This document shows, in pieces, positions 1 to 12,584 of a DNA stretch of 64,000 bases. The stretch is from Hordeum vulgare subsp. vulgare. Taxonomy: Eukaryota; Streptophyta; Magnoliopsida; Poales; Poaceae. Position 1 is the first letter of the stretch. Every line of letters begins with the position of its first letter. The DNA lies in the NCBI RefSeq assembly GCF_904849725.1, contig NC_058518.1, positions 9,816,147 to 9,880,146 on the forward strand, written 5' to 3'. A model generated the notes under the pieces. It ran no database searches and had not been told where the DNA came from. It saw only the letters and a list, made by a program, of their open reading frames with translations. Both the position numbers and the translations under genes were made by a program.

Positions 1-3000
1 AACTGGCGAAAATAGACCAAAACTGCGAGTTTTGACGAGTTTCCCGTAATAGGACCCCGGGGTTCCAAAAATGTTCGGATCGCAGCGGGAACCAAAATCT
101 GTGAGTAATAATATACAAAACTGGCCGGAATAGGCCAAAACTGCAAGTTTTGATGATTTCCCCTTAACCAGACACCGGTGTTTGCGAAACGTTGGATGGC
201 ATCGGGACCCAAAATAGCATACAAAAATGGCCGGAGTAGGCCAAAACTGTGAGTTTTGACGAGTTCCCCGTAACAAGACCCTAGGTTCCCGAAATGTTCG
301 GATCGCAGCGGTACCCAAAATCGGTAAGTAATAGCATACAAAACTGGCCAGAATAGACCAAAACTGCGAGTTTTGACGAGTTACCCGTAACAGGACCCAG
401 GGGTTCCCAAAATGTTAGGAGCGCAACGGGAACCAAAATCAGTGAGTAATAGCTTACAAAACTGGGCAGAATAGGCCAAAACTGCGTGTTTTGACATATT
501 CCACGTAACCGGACCCTGGGGTTCCCGAAACACTCGTATCGCAACGGACCCAAAACCAGTGAGTTTTGACGAGTTCCTCGTAAAAGTCCTCGGGGTTCCC
601 GAAACGTTCGGATCACAACGGGACACAAAATCAGTGACTAATAGCATAAAAAACCGGCGAGAATAGGCCAAAACTAAGAGTTTTCATGAGTTCCACGTAA
701 CCGGACACCGGGGTTCCCGAAACATTCGGATCACAGCAGGACCCAAAATCAGTGAGTAATAACATACAAAACTGACCAAAATAGACCAAAATTGCGAGTT
801 GTGACGAGTCCCCCGTAACAGGACCCCGGGGTTCCCAAAATGTTCGGATCGCAGCGGGAACCAAAATCAGTGAGTAATAGCTTGCAAAACTTGGCAGAAT
901 AGGGCAAAACGGCGTGTTTTGACGTGTTCCACGTAACTCACCCCGGGGTTCCTGAAACATTCATATCGTAGCGGGACCCAAAATCAGTGAGTAATAGCCT
1001 ACAAAAATGGCTACAATAGGCCAAAACTGCGATTTTTGACGAGTTCCCCATAAGCGGACCTCGGGGTTCCCGAAAAGTTCGGGTCACAACGGGACCCAAA
1101 ATCAGTGACTAATAACATACAAAACTCGCGGGAATAGGCCACAACTACGAGTTTTCATGAGTTCAACGTAATCGGACCCCGGGGTTCCCAACACGTTCGG
1201 ATCACAGTAGGGCCCAAAATCAGTAAGTAATAGCATACAAAACTTGCCAAAATAGACCAAAATTGCGAGTTTTGACGAGTTCCCCGTAACCGGAACCCGG
1301 GGTTCCCAAAACGTTTCGATCGCAGCGGGAACCAAAATCAGTGAGTAATAGCATACAAAACTGGCCAGAATAGACCAAAACTGCGAGTTTTCACGAGTTC
1401 CCCGTAACAGGACCCCGGGGTTCCCAAAATGTTCGGAGCGCAACGGGAACCAAATTCAGTGAGTAATAGCTTAAAAACTAGGCAGAATAGGCCAAAACTG
1501 CGTGTTTTGACGTATTCCACGTAACCGGACCCTGGGGTTCCCGAAACATTCGTATCGCAACGGACCCAAAGTCAGTGAGTTTTGACGAGTTCCCCGTAAA
1601 AGTCCTCGGGGTTCCTGAAACGTTCGGATCACAACGGGACACAAAATCAGTTATTAATAGCATACAAACCGGCGAGAATAGGCCAAAACTGCCAGTTTTC
1701 ATGAGTTCCACGTAATCGGACCCCGGGGTTCCCGAAACATTCGGATCACAGCAGGACCCAATATCAGTGAGTAATAACATACCAAACTGACAAAAATAGA
1801 CCAAAATTGCGAGTTTTGACGAGTCCCCCGTAACAGGACCCCGGGTTCCCAAATGTTCAGATCGCAGCGGTAACCAAAATCAGTGAGTAATAGCTTGCAA
1901 AACTTGGTAAAATAGGGCAAAACTGTGTGTTTTGACGTGTTCCACGTAACTGGACCCCGGGGTTCCCAAAACATTCATATCGCAGCGGGGCCCAAAATCA
2001 GTGAGTAATAGTCTACAAAAATGGCTACAATATGCCGAAACTACGATTTTTGACGAGTTCCCCGTAAGCAGACCTCGGGGTTCCCGAAAAGTTCGGATCA
2101 TAATGAGACCCAAAATCAGTAACTAATAACATACAAAACTCGCGGGAATAGGCCACAACTGCGAGTTTTCATGAGTTCCACGTAATCGGACCCCGGGGTT
2201 CTCGACACGTTCGGATCACAGCAGGACCCAAAATCAGTGAGTAATAGCATACAAAACTGGCCAAAATACACCAAAATTGCGAGTTTTGAGGAGTTCCCCG
2301 TAACCGGACCCCGGGGTTCCTGAAACATTAGGATCGCAGTGGGAACCAAAATCAGTGAGTAATACCATACAAAACTAGCGAGAATAGGCCAAAACTGCGA
2401 GTTTTCATGATTAGTAGCATACAACACTAGGCGAAATAGGCAAAACTGTGAGTTTTGACGAGTTCCCCGCTACCAGACCCTCGGTTCCCAAAATGTTCGG
2501 ATAACAACGGGACCCAAAATCAGTAAGTAATAGCATACGAAACTGGCTGGAATAGGCCAAAACTGTGAGTTTTGACGAGTTCCCCATAACTGGACCCCGG
2601 TTTCCCAAAAGGTTCGGATCGCAGCGGAAACCAAAATCAATGAGTAATAGCATACAAAACTAGCCAAAATAGACCACAATTACGAGTTTTGACGAGTTCC
2701 CCGTAAGCGGACCTCGGCGTTCCCGAAATGTTCAAATCACAACGGGACCCAAATTCAGTGACTAATAGCATACAAAACTGGCGGGAATAGGCCAAAACTG
2801 CGAGTTTTCAAGAGTTCAACGTAACCGGACCCCGGGGTTCCCGACAGGTTCGGGTCACAGCAGGACCCAAAATCAGTGAGTATTAGCATACAAAACTGGC
2901 CAAAAGAGACCAAAACTGCGAGTTTTGATGAGTTCCCCGTTATAGGACCCCGCGGTTCCCAAAATGTTTGGATCACAGCGGAACCAAAATCAGTGAGTAA

Positions 3001-5205
3001 TAGCTTACAAAACTCGGAAGAATAGGCCAAAACTGCGTGTTTTGACGTGTTCCACGTAAACGGACCCCGGGGTTCCCGAAACATTTGTATCGCAAGGGGA
3101 CCCAAAATCAGTGACTGATAGCATACAAAACCGGCGAGAATAGGCCAAAACTGTGGGTTTTCATGAGTTCCACGTAATCGGACCCCGGGGTTCCCGAAAC
3201 ATTCGGATCACAGCAGGACCTAAAATCAGTCACTAATAGCATTCAAAACATGCCAAAATAGACAAAAACTGCGAGTTTTGACGAGTCCCCCGTAATAGGA
3301 CCCCGGGGTTCCCAAAATGTTCGGATCGCAGGGGGAACCAAAATTAGTGAGTAATAGCTTACAAAACTCGGCAGAATAGGCCCAAACTGCGTGTTTTGAC
3401 GTCTTCCACGTAACCCGACCCCGGGGTTTCCGAAACATTCGTATCGCAGCGGGACCAAAAATCAGTGAGTAATAGCATACAAAAATGGCCACAATAGGCC
3501 AAAACTGCGATTTTTGATGAGTTCCTCGTAAGCGGAACTCGGGGTTCCCGAAATGTTTGGATCACAACGGGACCCAAAATCAGTGACTAATAGCATACAA
3601 AACTGGCAGGAATAGGCCACAACTACGAGTTTTCATGAGTTCCACGTAATCGGAACCCGGGGTTCCCGACACGTTCGGATCACAGCAGGACCCAAAATCA
3701 GTGAGTAATAACATACAAAACTGGCCAAAATAGACCAAAATTGCGAGTTTTGACGAGTTCCCCGTAACCGGACCCCGGGGTTCCCAAAATATTCCGATCG
3801 CAGCGGGAACCAAAATCAGTGAGTAATAGCTTACAAAACTAGGCAGAATAGGCCAAAACCGCGTGTTTTGACGAGTCCCACGTAACCGGACCCCGGGGTT
3901 CCTGAAACAATCGCATCACAGCGGGACCAATAATCGATGAGTAATAGCATACAAAAATGGCCACAATAGGCCCAAACTGCGATTTTTGACGAGTTCCTCG
4001 TAAGCGGACCTAGGGGTCCGTGAAAAGTTCGGATCACAACGGGACCCGAAATGAGTGACTAATAGCATACAAAACTGGCGCGAATAGGCCAGAACTGTGA
4101 GTTTTCATCAGTTCCACATAATCGGACCCCGGGGTTCCCGACACGTTCGGATCACAGCAAGATCCAAAATCAGTGAGTAGTAGCATACAAAACTGGCCAA
4201 AATAGAGCAAAATTGCGAGTTTTGATGAGTTCCCCGTAACCGGACCCCGGGGTTCCCGAAACATTTGGATCGCAGCGGGGAGCAAAATCAGTGAGTAATA
4301 GCATACAAAACTAGCCAGAATAGGCCAAAAATGCGAGTTTTCATGATTTCCCCTTAATCAGACCCCGGTGTTCCCGAAACGTTCGGATGTCATCGGGACC
4401 CAAAACCAATGACTAGTAGCATACAAAATTGGCCGAAATAGGCCAAAACTGTGAGTTTTGACGAGTTCCCCGTAATTGGACCCCGGGTTTCCCAAAACGT
4501 TCGGATCGCAGCGTAAACCAAAATCAGTAATAGCATACAAAACTGGCCAAAATAGACCAAAATTGCGAGTTTTGATGAGTTCCCCGTAAGCGGACCTCGG
4601 GGTTCCCAAAATGTTCGGATCACAACGGGACCCAAATTCAGTGACTAATAGCATACAAAATTGGCGGGAATAGGCCACAACTGCGAGTTTTCAAGAGTTC
4701 CACGTAACCGGACCCCGGGGTTCCCGACAGGTTCGGGTCACAACAGGACCCAAAATCAGTGAGTAATAGCTACAAAACTGGCCAAAATAGACTAAAACTG
4801 CAAGTTTTGACGAGTTCCCCGTAACACGATCCCGGGGTTCCCAAAATGTTTGGATCGCAGCTGGAACCAAAATCAGTGAGTAATAGCTTACAAAACTAGG
4901 CCGAATAGGCCGAAAATGCGTGTTTTGACGTATTCCACGTAACCGGACCCCGGGGTTCCCGAAACATTCGTATCGCAGCGGGACCCAAAATCAGTGAGTT
5001 TTGACGAGTTCCCCGTAACAGGACCTCGGGGTTCCTGAATGGTTTGGATCACAACGGGACCCAAAATCAGTGACTAATAGCATACAAAACCGGTGAGAAT
5101 AGGCCAAAACTGCGAGTTTTCATGAGTTCCACTTAATCGGACCCCGGGGTTCCCAAAATTTTCAGATCACAGCAGGACCCAAAATCAGTTAGTAATAGCA
5201 TACAA
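1..5205. repeat. Satellite higher-order repeat, copy 1
   Basis: Position 1 matches 5206 and 10411, giving an exact 5,205-bp period (about 44 monomer lengths). Neighbouring monomers inside the unit differ strongly, while equivalent monomers one period apart are nearly identical. This is the signature of a higher-order repeat. Phase is set by the window edge and not by a natural boundary. Confidence 0.9.
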
Positions 5206-8200
5206 AACTGGCGAAAATAGACCAAAACTGCGAGTTTTGACGAGTTTCCCGTAATAGGACCCCGGGGTTCCAAAAATGTTCGGATCGCAGCGGGAACCAA
5301 AATCTGTGAGTAATAATATACAAAACTGGCCGGAATAGGCCAAAACTGCAAGTTTTGATGATTTCCCCTTAACCAGACACCGGTGTTTGCGAAACGTTGG
5401 ATGGCATCGGGACCCAAAATAGCATACAAAAATGGCCGGAGTAGGCCAAAACTGTGAGTTTTGACGAGTTCCCCGTAACAAGACCCTAGGTTCCCGAAAT
5501 GTTCGGATCGCAGCGGTACCCAAAATCGGTAAGTAATAGCATACAAAACTGGCCAAAATAGACCAAAACTGCGAGTTTTGACGAGTTACCCGTAACAGGA
5601 CCCAGGGGTTCCCAAAATGTTTGGAGCGCAACGGGAACCAAAATCAGTGAGTAATAGCTTACAAAACTGGGCAGAATAGGCCAAAACTGCGTGTTTTGAC
5701 GTATTCCACGTAACCGGACCCTGGGGTTCCCGAAACACTCGTATCGCAACGGACCCAAAACCAGTGAGTTTTGACGAGTTCCTCGTAAAAGTCCTCGGGG
5801 TTCCCGAAACGTTCGGATCACAACGGGACACAAAATCAGTGACTAATAGCATAAAAAACCGGCGAGAATAGGCCAAAACTAAGAGTTTTCATGAGTTCCA
5901 CGTAACCGGACACCGGGGTTCCCGAAACATTCGGATCACAGCAGGACCCAAAATCAGTGAGTAATAACATAAAAAACTGACCAAAATAGACCAAAATTGC
6001 GAGTTGTGACGAGTCCCCCGTAACAGGACCCCGGGGTTCCCAAAATGTTCGGATCGCAGCGGGAACCAAAATCAGTGAGTAATAGCTTGCAAAACTAGGC
6101 AGAATAGGGCAAAACGGCGTGTTTTGACGTGTTCCACGTAACTCACCCCGGGGTTCCTGAAACATTCATATCGTAGCGGGACCCAAAATCAGTGAGTAAT
6201 AGCCTACAAAAATGGCTACAATAGGCCAAAACTGCGATTTTTGACGAGTTCCCCATAAGCGGACCTCGGGGTTCCCGAAAAGTTCGGGTCACAACGGGAC
6301 CCAAAATCAGTGACTAATAACATACAAAACTCGCGGGAATAGGCCACAACTACGAGTTTTCATGAGTTCAACGTAATCGGACCCCGGGGTTCCCAACACG
6401 TTCGGATCACAGTAGGGCCCAAAATCAGTAAGTAATAGCATACAAAACTTGCCAAAATAGACCAAAATTGCGAGTTTTGACGAGTTCCCCGTAACCGGAA
6501 CCCGGGGTTCCCAAAACGTTTCGATCGCAGCGGGAACCAAAATCAGTGAGTAATAGCATACAAAACTGGCCAGAATAGACCAAAACTGCGAGTTTTCACG
6601 AGTTCCCCGTAACAGGACCCCGGGGTTCCCAAAATGTTCGGAGCGCAACGGGAACCAAATTCAGTGAGTAATAGCTTAAAAACTAGGCAGAATAGGCCAA
6701 AACTGCGTGTTTTGACGTATTCCACGTAACCGGACCCTGGGGTTCCCGAAACATTCGTATCGCAACGGACCCAAAGTCAGTGAGTTTTGACGAGTTCCCC
6801 GTAAAAGTCCTCGGGGTTCCTGAAACGTTCGGATCACAACGGGACACAAAATCAGTTATTAATAGCATACAAACCGGCGAGAATAGGCCAAAACTGCCAG
6901 TTTTCATGAGTTCCACGTAATCGGACCCCGGGGTTCCCGAAACATTCGGATCACAGGAGGACCCAATATCAGTGAGTAATAACATACCAAACTGACAAAA
7001 ATAGACCAAAATTGCGAGTTTTGACGAGTCCCCCGTAACAGGACCCCGGGTTCCCAAATGTTCAGATCGCAGCGGTAACCAAAATCAGTGAGTAATAGCT
7101 TGCAAAACTTGGTAAAATAGGGCAAAACTGCGTGTTTTGACGTGTTCCACGTAACTGGACCCCGGGGTTCCCAAAACATTCATATCGCAGCGGGGCCCAA
7201 AATCAGTGAGTAATAGTCTACAAAAATGGCTACAATATGCCGAAACTACGATTTTTGACGAGTTCCCCGTAAGCGGACCTCGGGGTTCCCGAAAAGTTCG
7301 GATCATAATGAGACCCAAAATCAGTGACTAATAACATACAAAACTCGCGGGAATAGGCCACAACTACGAGTTTTCATGAGTTCCACGTAATCGGACCCCG
7401 GGGTTCTCGACACGTTCGGATCACAGCAGGACCCAAAATCACTGAGTAATAGCATACAAAACTGGCCAAAATACACCAAAATTGCGAGTTTTGACGAGTT
7501 CCCCGTAACCGGACCCCGGGGTTCCTGAAACGTTTGGATCGCAGTGGGAACCAAAATCAGTGAGTAATACCATACAAAACTAGCGAGAATAGGCCAAAAC
7601 TGCGAGTTTTCATGATTAGTAGCATACAACACTAGGCGAAATAGGCAAAACTGTGAGTTTTGACGAGTTCCCCGCTACCAGACCCTCGGTTCCCAAAATG
7701 TTCGGATAACAACGGGACCCAAAATCAGTAAGTAATAGCATACGAAACTGGCTGGAATAGGCCAAAACTGTGAGTTTTGACGAGTTCTCCATAACTGGAC
7801 CCCGATTTCCCAAAAGGTTCGGATCGCAGCGGAAACCAAAATCAATGAGTAATAGCATACAAAACTAGCCAAAATAGACCACAATTACGAGTTTTGACGA
7901 GTTCCCCGTAAGCGGACCTCGGCGTTCCCGAAATGTTCGAATCACAACGGGACCCAAATTCAGTGACTAATAGCATACAAAACTGGCGGGAATAGGCCAA
8001 AACTGCGAGTTTTCAAGAGTTCAACGTAACCGGACCCCGGGGTTCCCGACATGTTCGGGTCACAGCAGGACCCAAAATCAGTGAGTATTAGCATACAAAA
8101 CTGGCCAAAAGAGACCAAAACTGCGAGTTTTGATGAGTTCCCCGTTATAGGACCCCGCGGTTCCCAAAATGTTTGGATCACAGCGGAACCAAAATCAGTG

Positions 8201-10410
8201 AGTAATAGCTTACAAAACTCGGAAGAATAGGCCAAAACTGCGTGTTTTTACGTGTTCCACGTAAACGGACCCCGGGGTTCCCGAAACATTTGTATCGCAA
8301 GGGGACCCAAAATCAGTGACTGATAGCATACAAAACCGGCGAGAATAGGCCAAAACTGTGGGTTTTCATGAGTTCCACGTAATCGGACCCCGGGGTTCCC
8401 GAAACATTCGGATCACAGCAGGACCTAAAATCAGTCACTAATAGCATTCAAAACATGCCAAAATAGACAAAAACTGCGAGTTTTGACGAGTCCCCCGTAA
8501 TAGGACCCCGGGGTTCCCAAAATGTTCGGATCGCAGGGGGAACCAAAATTAGTGAGTAATAGCTTACAAAACTCGGCAGAATAGGCCCAAACTGCGTGTT
8601 TTGACGTGTTCCACGTAACCGGACCCCGGGGTTTCCGAAACATTCGTATCGCAGCGGGACCAAAAATCAGTGAGTAATAGCATACAAAAATGGCCACAAT
8701 AGGCCAAAACTGCGATTTTTGATGAGTTCCTCATAAGCGGAACTCGGGGTTCCCGAAATGTTTGGATCACAACGGGACCCAAAATCAGTGACTAATAGCA
8801 TACAAAATTGGCAGGAATAGGCCACAACTACGAGTTTTCATGAGTTCCACGTAATCGGAACCCGGGGTTCCCGACACGTTCGGATCACAGCAGGACCCAA
8901 AATCAGTGAGTAATAACATACAAAACTGGCCAAAATAGACCAAAATTGCGAGTTTTGACGAGTTCCCCGTAACCGGACCCCGGGGTTCCCAAAATATTCC
9001 GATCGCAGCGGGAACCGAAATCAGTGAGTAATAGCTTACAAAACTAGGCAGAATAGGCCAAAACCGCGTGTTTTGACGAGTCCCACGTAACCGGACCCCG
9101 GGGTTCCTGAAACAATCGCATCACAGCGGGACCAATAATCTATGAGTAATAGCATACAAAAATGGCCACAATAGGCCCAAACTGCGATTTTTGACGAGTT
9201 CCTCGTAAGCGGACCTAGGGGTCCGTGAAAAGTTCGGATCACAACGGGACCCAAAATGAGTGACTAATAGCATACAAAACTGGCGCGAATAGGCCAGAAC
9301 TGTGAGTTTTCATCAGTTCCACATAATCGGACCCCGGGGTTCCCGACACGTTCGGATCACAGCAAGATCCAAAATCAGTGAGTAGTAGCATACAAAACTG
9401 GCCAAAATAGAGCAAAATTGCGAGTTTTGATGAGTTCCCCGTAACCGGACCCCGGGGTTCCCGAAACATTTGGATCGCAGCGGGGAGCAAAATCAGTGAG
9501 TAATAGCATACAAAACTAGCCAGAATAGGCCAAAAATGCGAGTTTTCATGATTTCCCCTTAATCAGACCCCGGTGTTCCCGAAACGTTCGGATGTCATCG
9601 GGACCCAAAACCAGTGACTAGTAGCATACAAAATTGGCCGAAATAGGCCAAAACTGTGAGTTTTGACGAGTTCCCCGTAATTGGACCCCGGGTTTCCCAA
9701 AACGTTCGGATCGCAGCGTAAACCAAAATCAGTAATAGCATACAAAACTGGCCAAAATAGACCAAAATTGCGAGTTTTGATGAGTTCCCCGTAAGCGGAC
9801 CTCGGGGTTCCCAAAATGTTCGGATCACAACGGGACCCAAATTCAGTGACTAATAGCATACAAAATTGGCGGGAATAGGCCAAAACTTTGAGTTTTCAAG
9901 AGTTCCACGTAACCGGACCCCGGGGTTCCCGACAGGTTCGGGTCACAGCAGGACCCAAAATCAGTGAGTAATAGCTACAAAACTGGCCAAAATAGACTAA
10001 AACTACAAGTTTTGACGAGTTCGCCGTAACACGATCCCGGGGTTCCCAAAATGTTTGGATCGCAGCTGGAACCAAAATCAGTGAGTAATAGCTTACAAAA
10101 CTAGGCCGAATAGGCCGAAAATGCGTGTTTTGACGTATTCCACGTAACCGGACCCCGGGGTTCCCGAAACATTCGTATCGCAGCGGGACCCAAAATCAGT
10201 GAGTTTTGACGAGTTCCCCGTAACAGGACCTCGGGGTTCCTGAATGGTTTGGATCACAACGGGACCCAAAATCAGTGACTAATAGCATACAAAACCGGTG
10301 AGAATAGGCCAAAACTGCGAGTTTTCATGAGTTCCACTTAATCGGACCCCGGGGTTCCCAAAATTTTCAGATCACAGCAGGACCCAAAATCAGTTAGTAA
10401 TAGCATACAA
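5206..10410. repeat. Satellite higher-order repeat, copy 2
   Basis: Aligns to 1-5205 with no net length change and only scattered substitutions. One example is GGCCAGAATAGACC in copy 1 against GGCCAAAATAGACC here. Low divergence implies recent amplification or homogenisation of the 5.2-kb unit. Confidence 0.9.
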
Positions 10411-12584
10411 AACTGGCGAAAATAGACCAAAACTGCGAGTTTTGACGAGTTTCCCGTAATAGGACCCCGGGGTTCCAAAAATGTTCGGATCGCAGCGGGA
10501 ACCAAAATCTGTGAGTAATAATATACAAAACTGGCCGGAATAGGCCAAAACTGCAAGTTTTCATGATTTCCCCTTAACCAGACACCGGTGTTTGCGAAAC
10601 GTTGGATGGCATCGGGACCCAAAATAGCATACAAAAATGGCCGGAGTAGGCCAAAACTGTGAGTTTTGACGAGTTCCCCGTAACAAGACCCTAGGTTCCC
10701 GAAATGTTCGGATCGCAGCGGTACCCAAAATCGGTAAGTAATAGCATACAAAACTGGCCAGAATAGACCAAAACTGCGAGTTTTGACGAGTTACCCGTAA
10801 CAGGACCCAGGGGTTCCCAAAATGTTTGGAGCGCAACGGGAACCAAAATCAGTGAGTAATAGCTTACAAAACTGGGCAGAATAGGCCAAAACTGCGTGTT
10901 TTGACGTATTCCACGTAACCGGACCCTGGGGTTCCCGAAACACTCGTATCGCAACGGACCCAAAACCAGTGAGTTTTGACGAGTTCCTCGTAAAAGTCCT
11001 CGGGGTTCCCGAAACGTTCGGATCACAACGGGACACAAAATCAGTGACTAATAGCATAAAAAACCGGCGAGAATAGGCCAAAACTAAGAGTTTTCATGAG
11101 TTCCACGTAACCGGACACCGGGGTTCCCGAAACGTTCGGATCACAGCAGGACCAAAAATCAGTGAGTAATAACATACAAAACTGACCAAAATAGACCAAA
11201 ATTGCGAGTTGTGACGAGTCCCCCGTAACAGTACCCCGGGGTTCCCAAAATGTTCGGATCGCAGCGGGAACCAAAATCAGTGAGTAATAGCTTGCAAAAC
11301 TTGGCAGAATAGGGCAAAACGGCGTGTTTTGACGTGTTCCACGTAACTCACCCCGGGGTTCCTGAAACATTCATATCGTAGCGGGACCCAAAATCAGTGA
11401 GTAATAGCCTACAAAAATGGCTACAATAGGCCAAAACTGCGATTTTTGACGAGTTCCCCATAAGCGGACCTCGGGGTTCCCGAAAAGTTCGGGTCACAAC
11501 GGGACCCAAAATCAGTGACTAATAACATACAAAACTCGCGGGAATAGGCCACAACTACGAGTTTTCATGAGTTCAACGTAATCGGACCCCGGGGTTCCCA
11601 ACACGTTCGGATCACAGTAGGGCCCAAAATCAGTAAGTAATAGCATACAAAACTTGCCAAAATAGACCAAAATTGCGAGTTTTGACGAGTTCCCCGTAAC
11701 CGGAACCCGGGGTTCCCAAAACGTTTCGATCGCAGCGGGAACCAAAATCAGTGAGTAATAGCTTACAAAACTCGGCAGAATAGGACAAAATTGCGTGTTT
11801 TGACGAATTCCACGTAACCGGACCCCGGGGTTCCCAAAATATTCAGATCGCAGCGGGAACCAAAATCAGTGAGTAATAGCTTACAAAACTAGGCAGAATA
11901 GGCCAAAACTGCGTGTTTTGACGAGTCCCATGTAACCGGACCCCGGGGTTCCTGAAACAATCGCATCGCAGCGGGACCAAAAATCGATGAGTAATAGCAT
12001 ACAAAAATGGCCACAATAGGCCCAAACTGCGATTTTTGACGAGTTCCTCGTAAGCGGACCTAGGGGTTCGCGAAAAGTTCGGATCACAACGGGACCCAAA
12101 ATGATTGACTAATAGCATACAAAACTGGCGCAAATAGGCCACAACTGCGAGTTTTCATGAGTTCCACGTAATCGGACCCCGGGGTTCCCGACACGTTCGG
12201 ATCACAGCAGGATCCAAAATCAGTGAGTAGTAGCATACAAAACTGGCCAAAATAGAGCAAAATTGCGAGTTTTGACGAGTTCCCTGTAACCGGACCCCGG
12301 GGTTCCCGAAACGTTTGGATCGCAGCGGGGACCAAAATCAGTGAGTAATAGCATACAACACTAGCTACAATACGCCAAAAATGCGAGTTTTCATGATTTC
12401 CCCTTAATCAGACCCCGGTGTTCCCGAAACATTCGGATGTCATCAGGACCCAAAACCAGTGACTAGTAGCATACAAAATTGGCCGAAATAGGCCAAAACT
12501 GTGAGTTTTGACAAGTTCCCCGTAACCGGACCCTGGGTTCCCGAACTGTTCGGATCGCAGCGGGACCCAAAATCAGTAAGTAAT
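10411..12584. repeat. Satellite higher-order repeat, copy 3 (internally deleted)
   Basis: Follows copy 1 with offset 10,410 up to about 11758. It then resumes at the equivalent of copy 1 position about 3780 with offset 8,050, so 2,360 bp (20 x 118) are missing. The last monomers resemble the context at 30400-30510 more than copy 1. The copy ends at the Copia target site. Confidence 0.85.
12580..12584. other. Target-site duplication, left, GTAAT
   Basis: GTAAT directly precedes the terminal TGTTGG of the leftmost LTR and is repeated at 27992-27996 after the rightmost LTR. The joined flanks recreate a normal monomer link, like the uninterrupted sequence at 30490-30510. Confidence 0.9.

Larger units (their letters stand above)
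1..12584. repeat. pSc119.2-related satellite array, block 1
   Basis: Head-to-tail monomers of about 117-119 bp, with some shortened ones of about 73 bp. Each monomer has the dyad AAAACTGCGAGTTTT, a GAGTTCCCCGTAA segment, a CCCCGGGG core followed by TTCCCGAAA, a TTCGGATC segment, and an AT-rich link GTAATAGCATACAAAA. On the minus strand the order TTTTG, CTATTACTCAC, GGGTCCC matches what I remember of the 118-bp Triticeae satellite pSc119.2. The many 70-150-codon open frames here are monomer-phased artefacts and not genes. The left end lies outside the window; the right end is the Copia insertion. Confidence 0.95.

Noticed and set aside
60..120. CENP-B-box-like TTCG...CGGG in the monomer (TTCGGATCGCAGCGGG)
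   Set aside because: Spacing between TTCG and CGGG is one base too long and a conserved A is missing. Plant satellites are not known to use the mammalian box.
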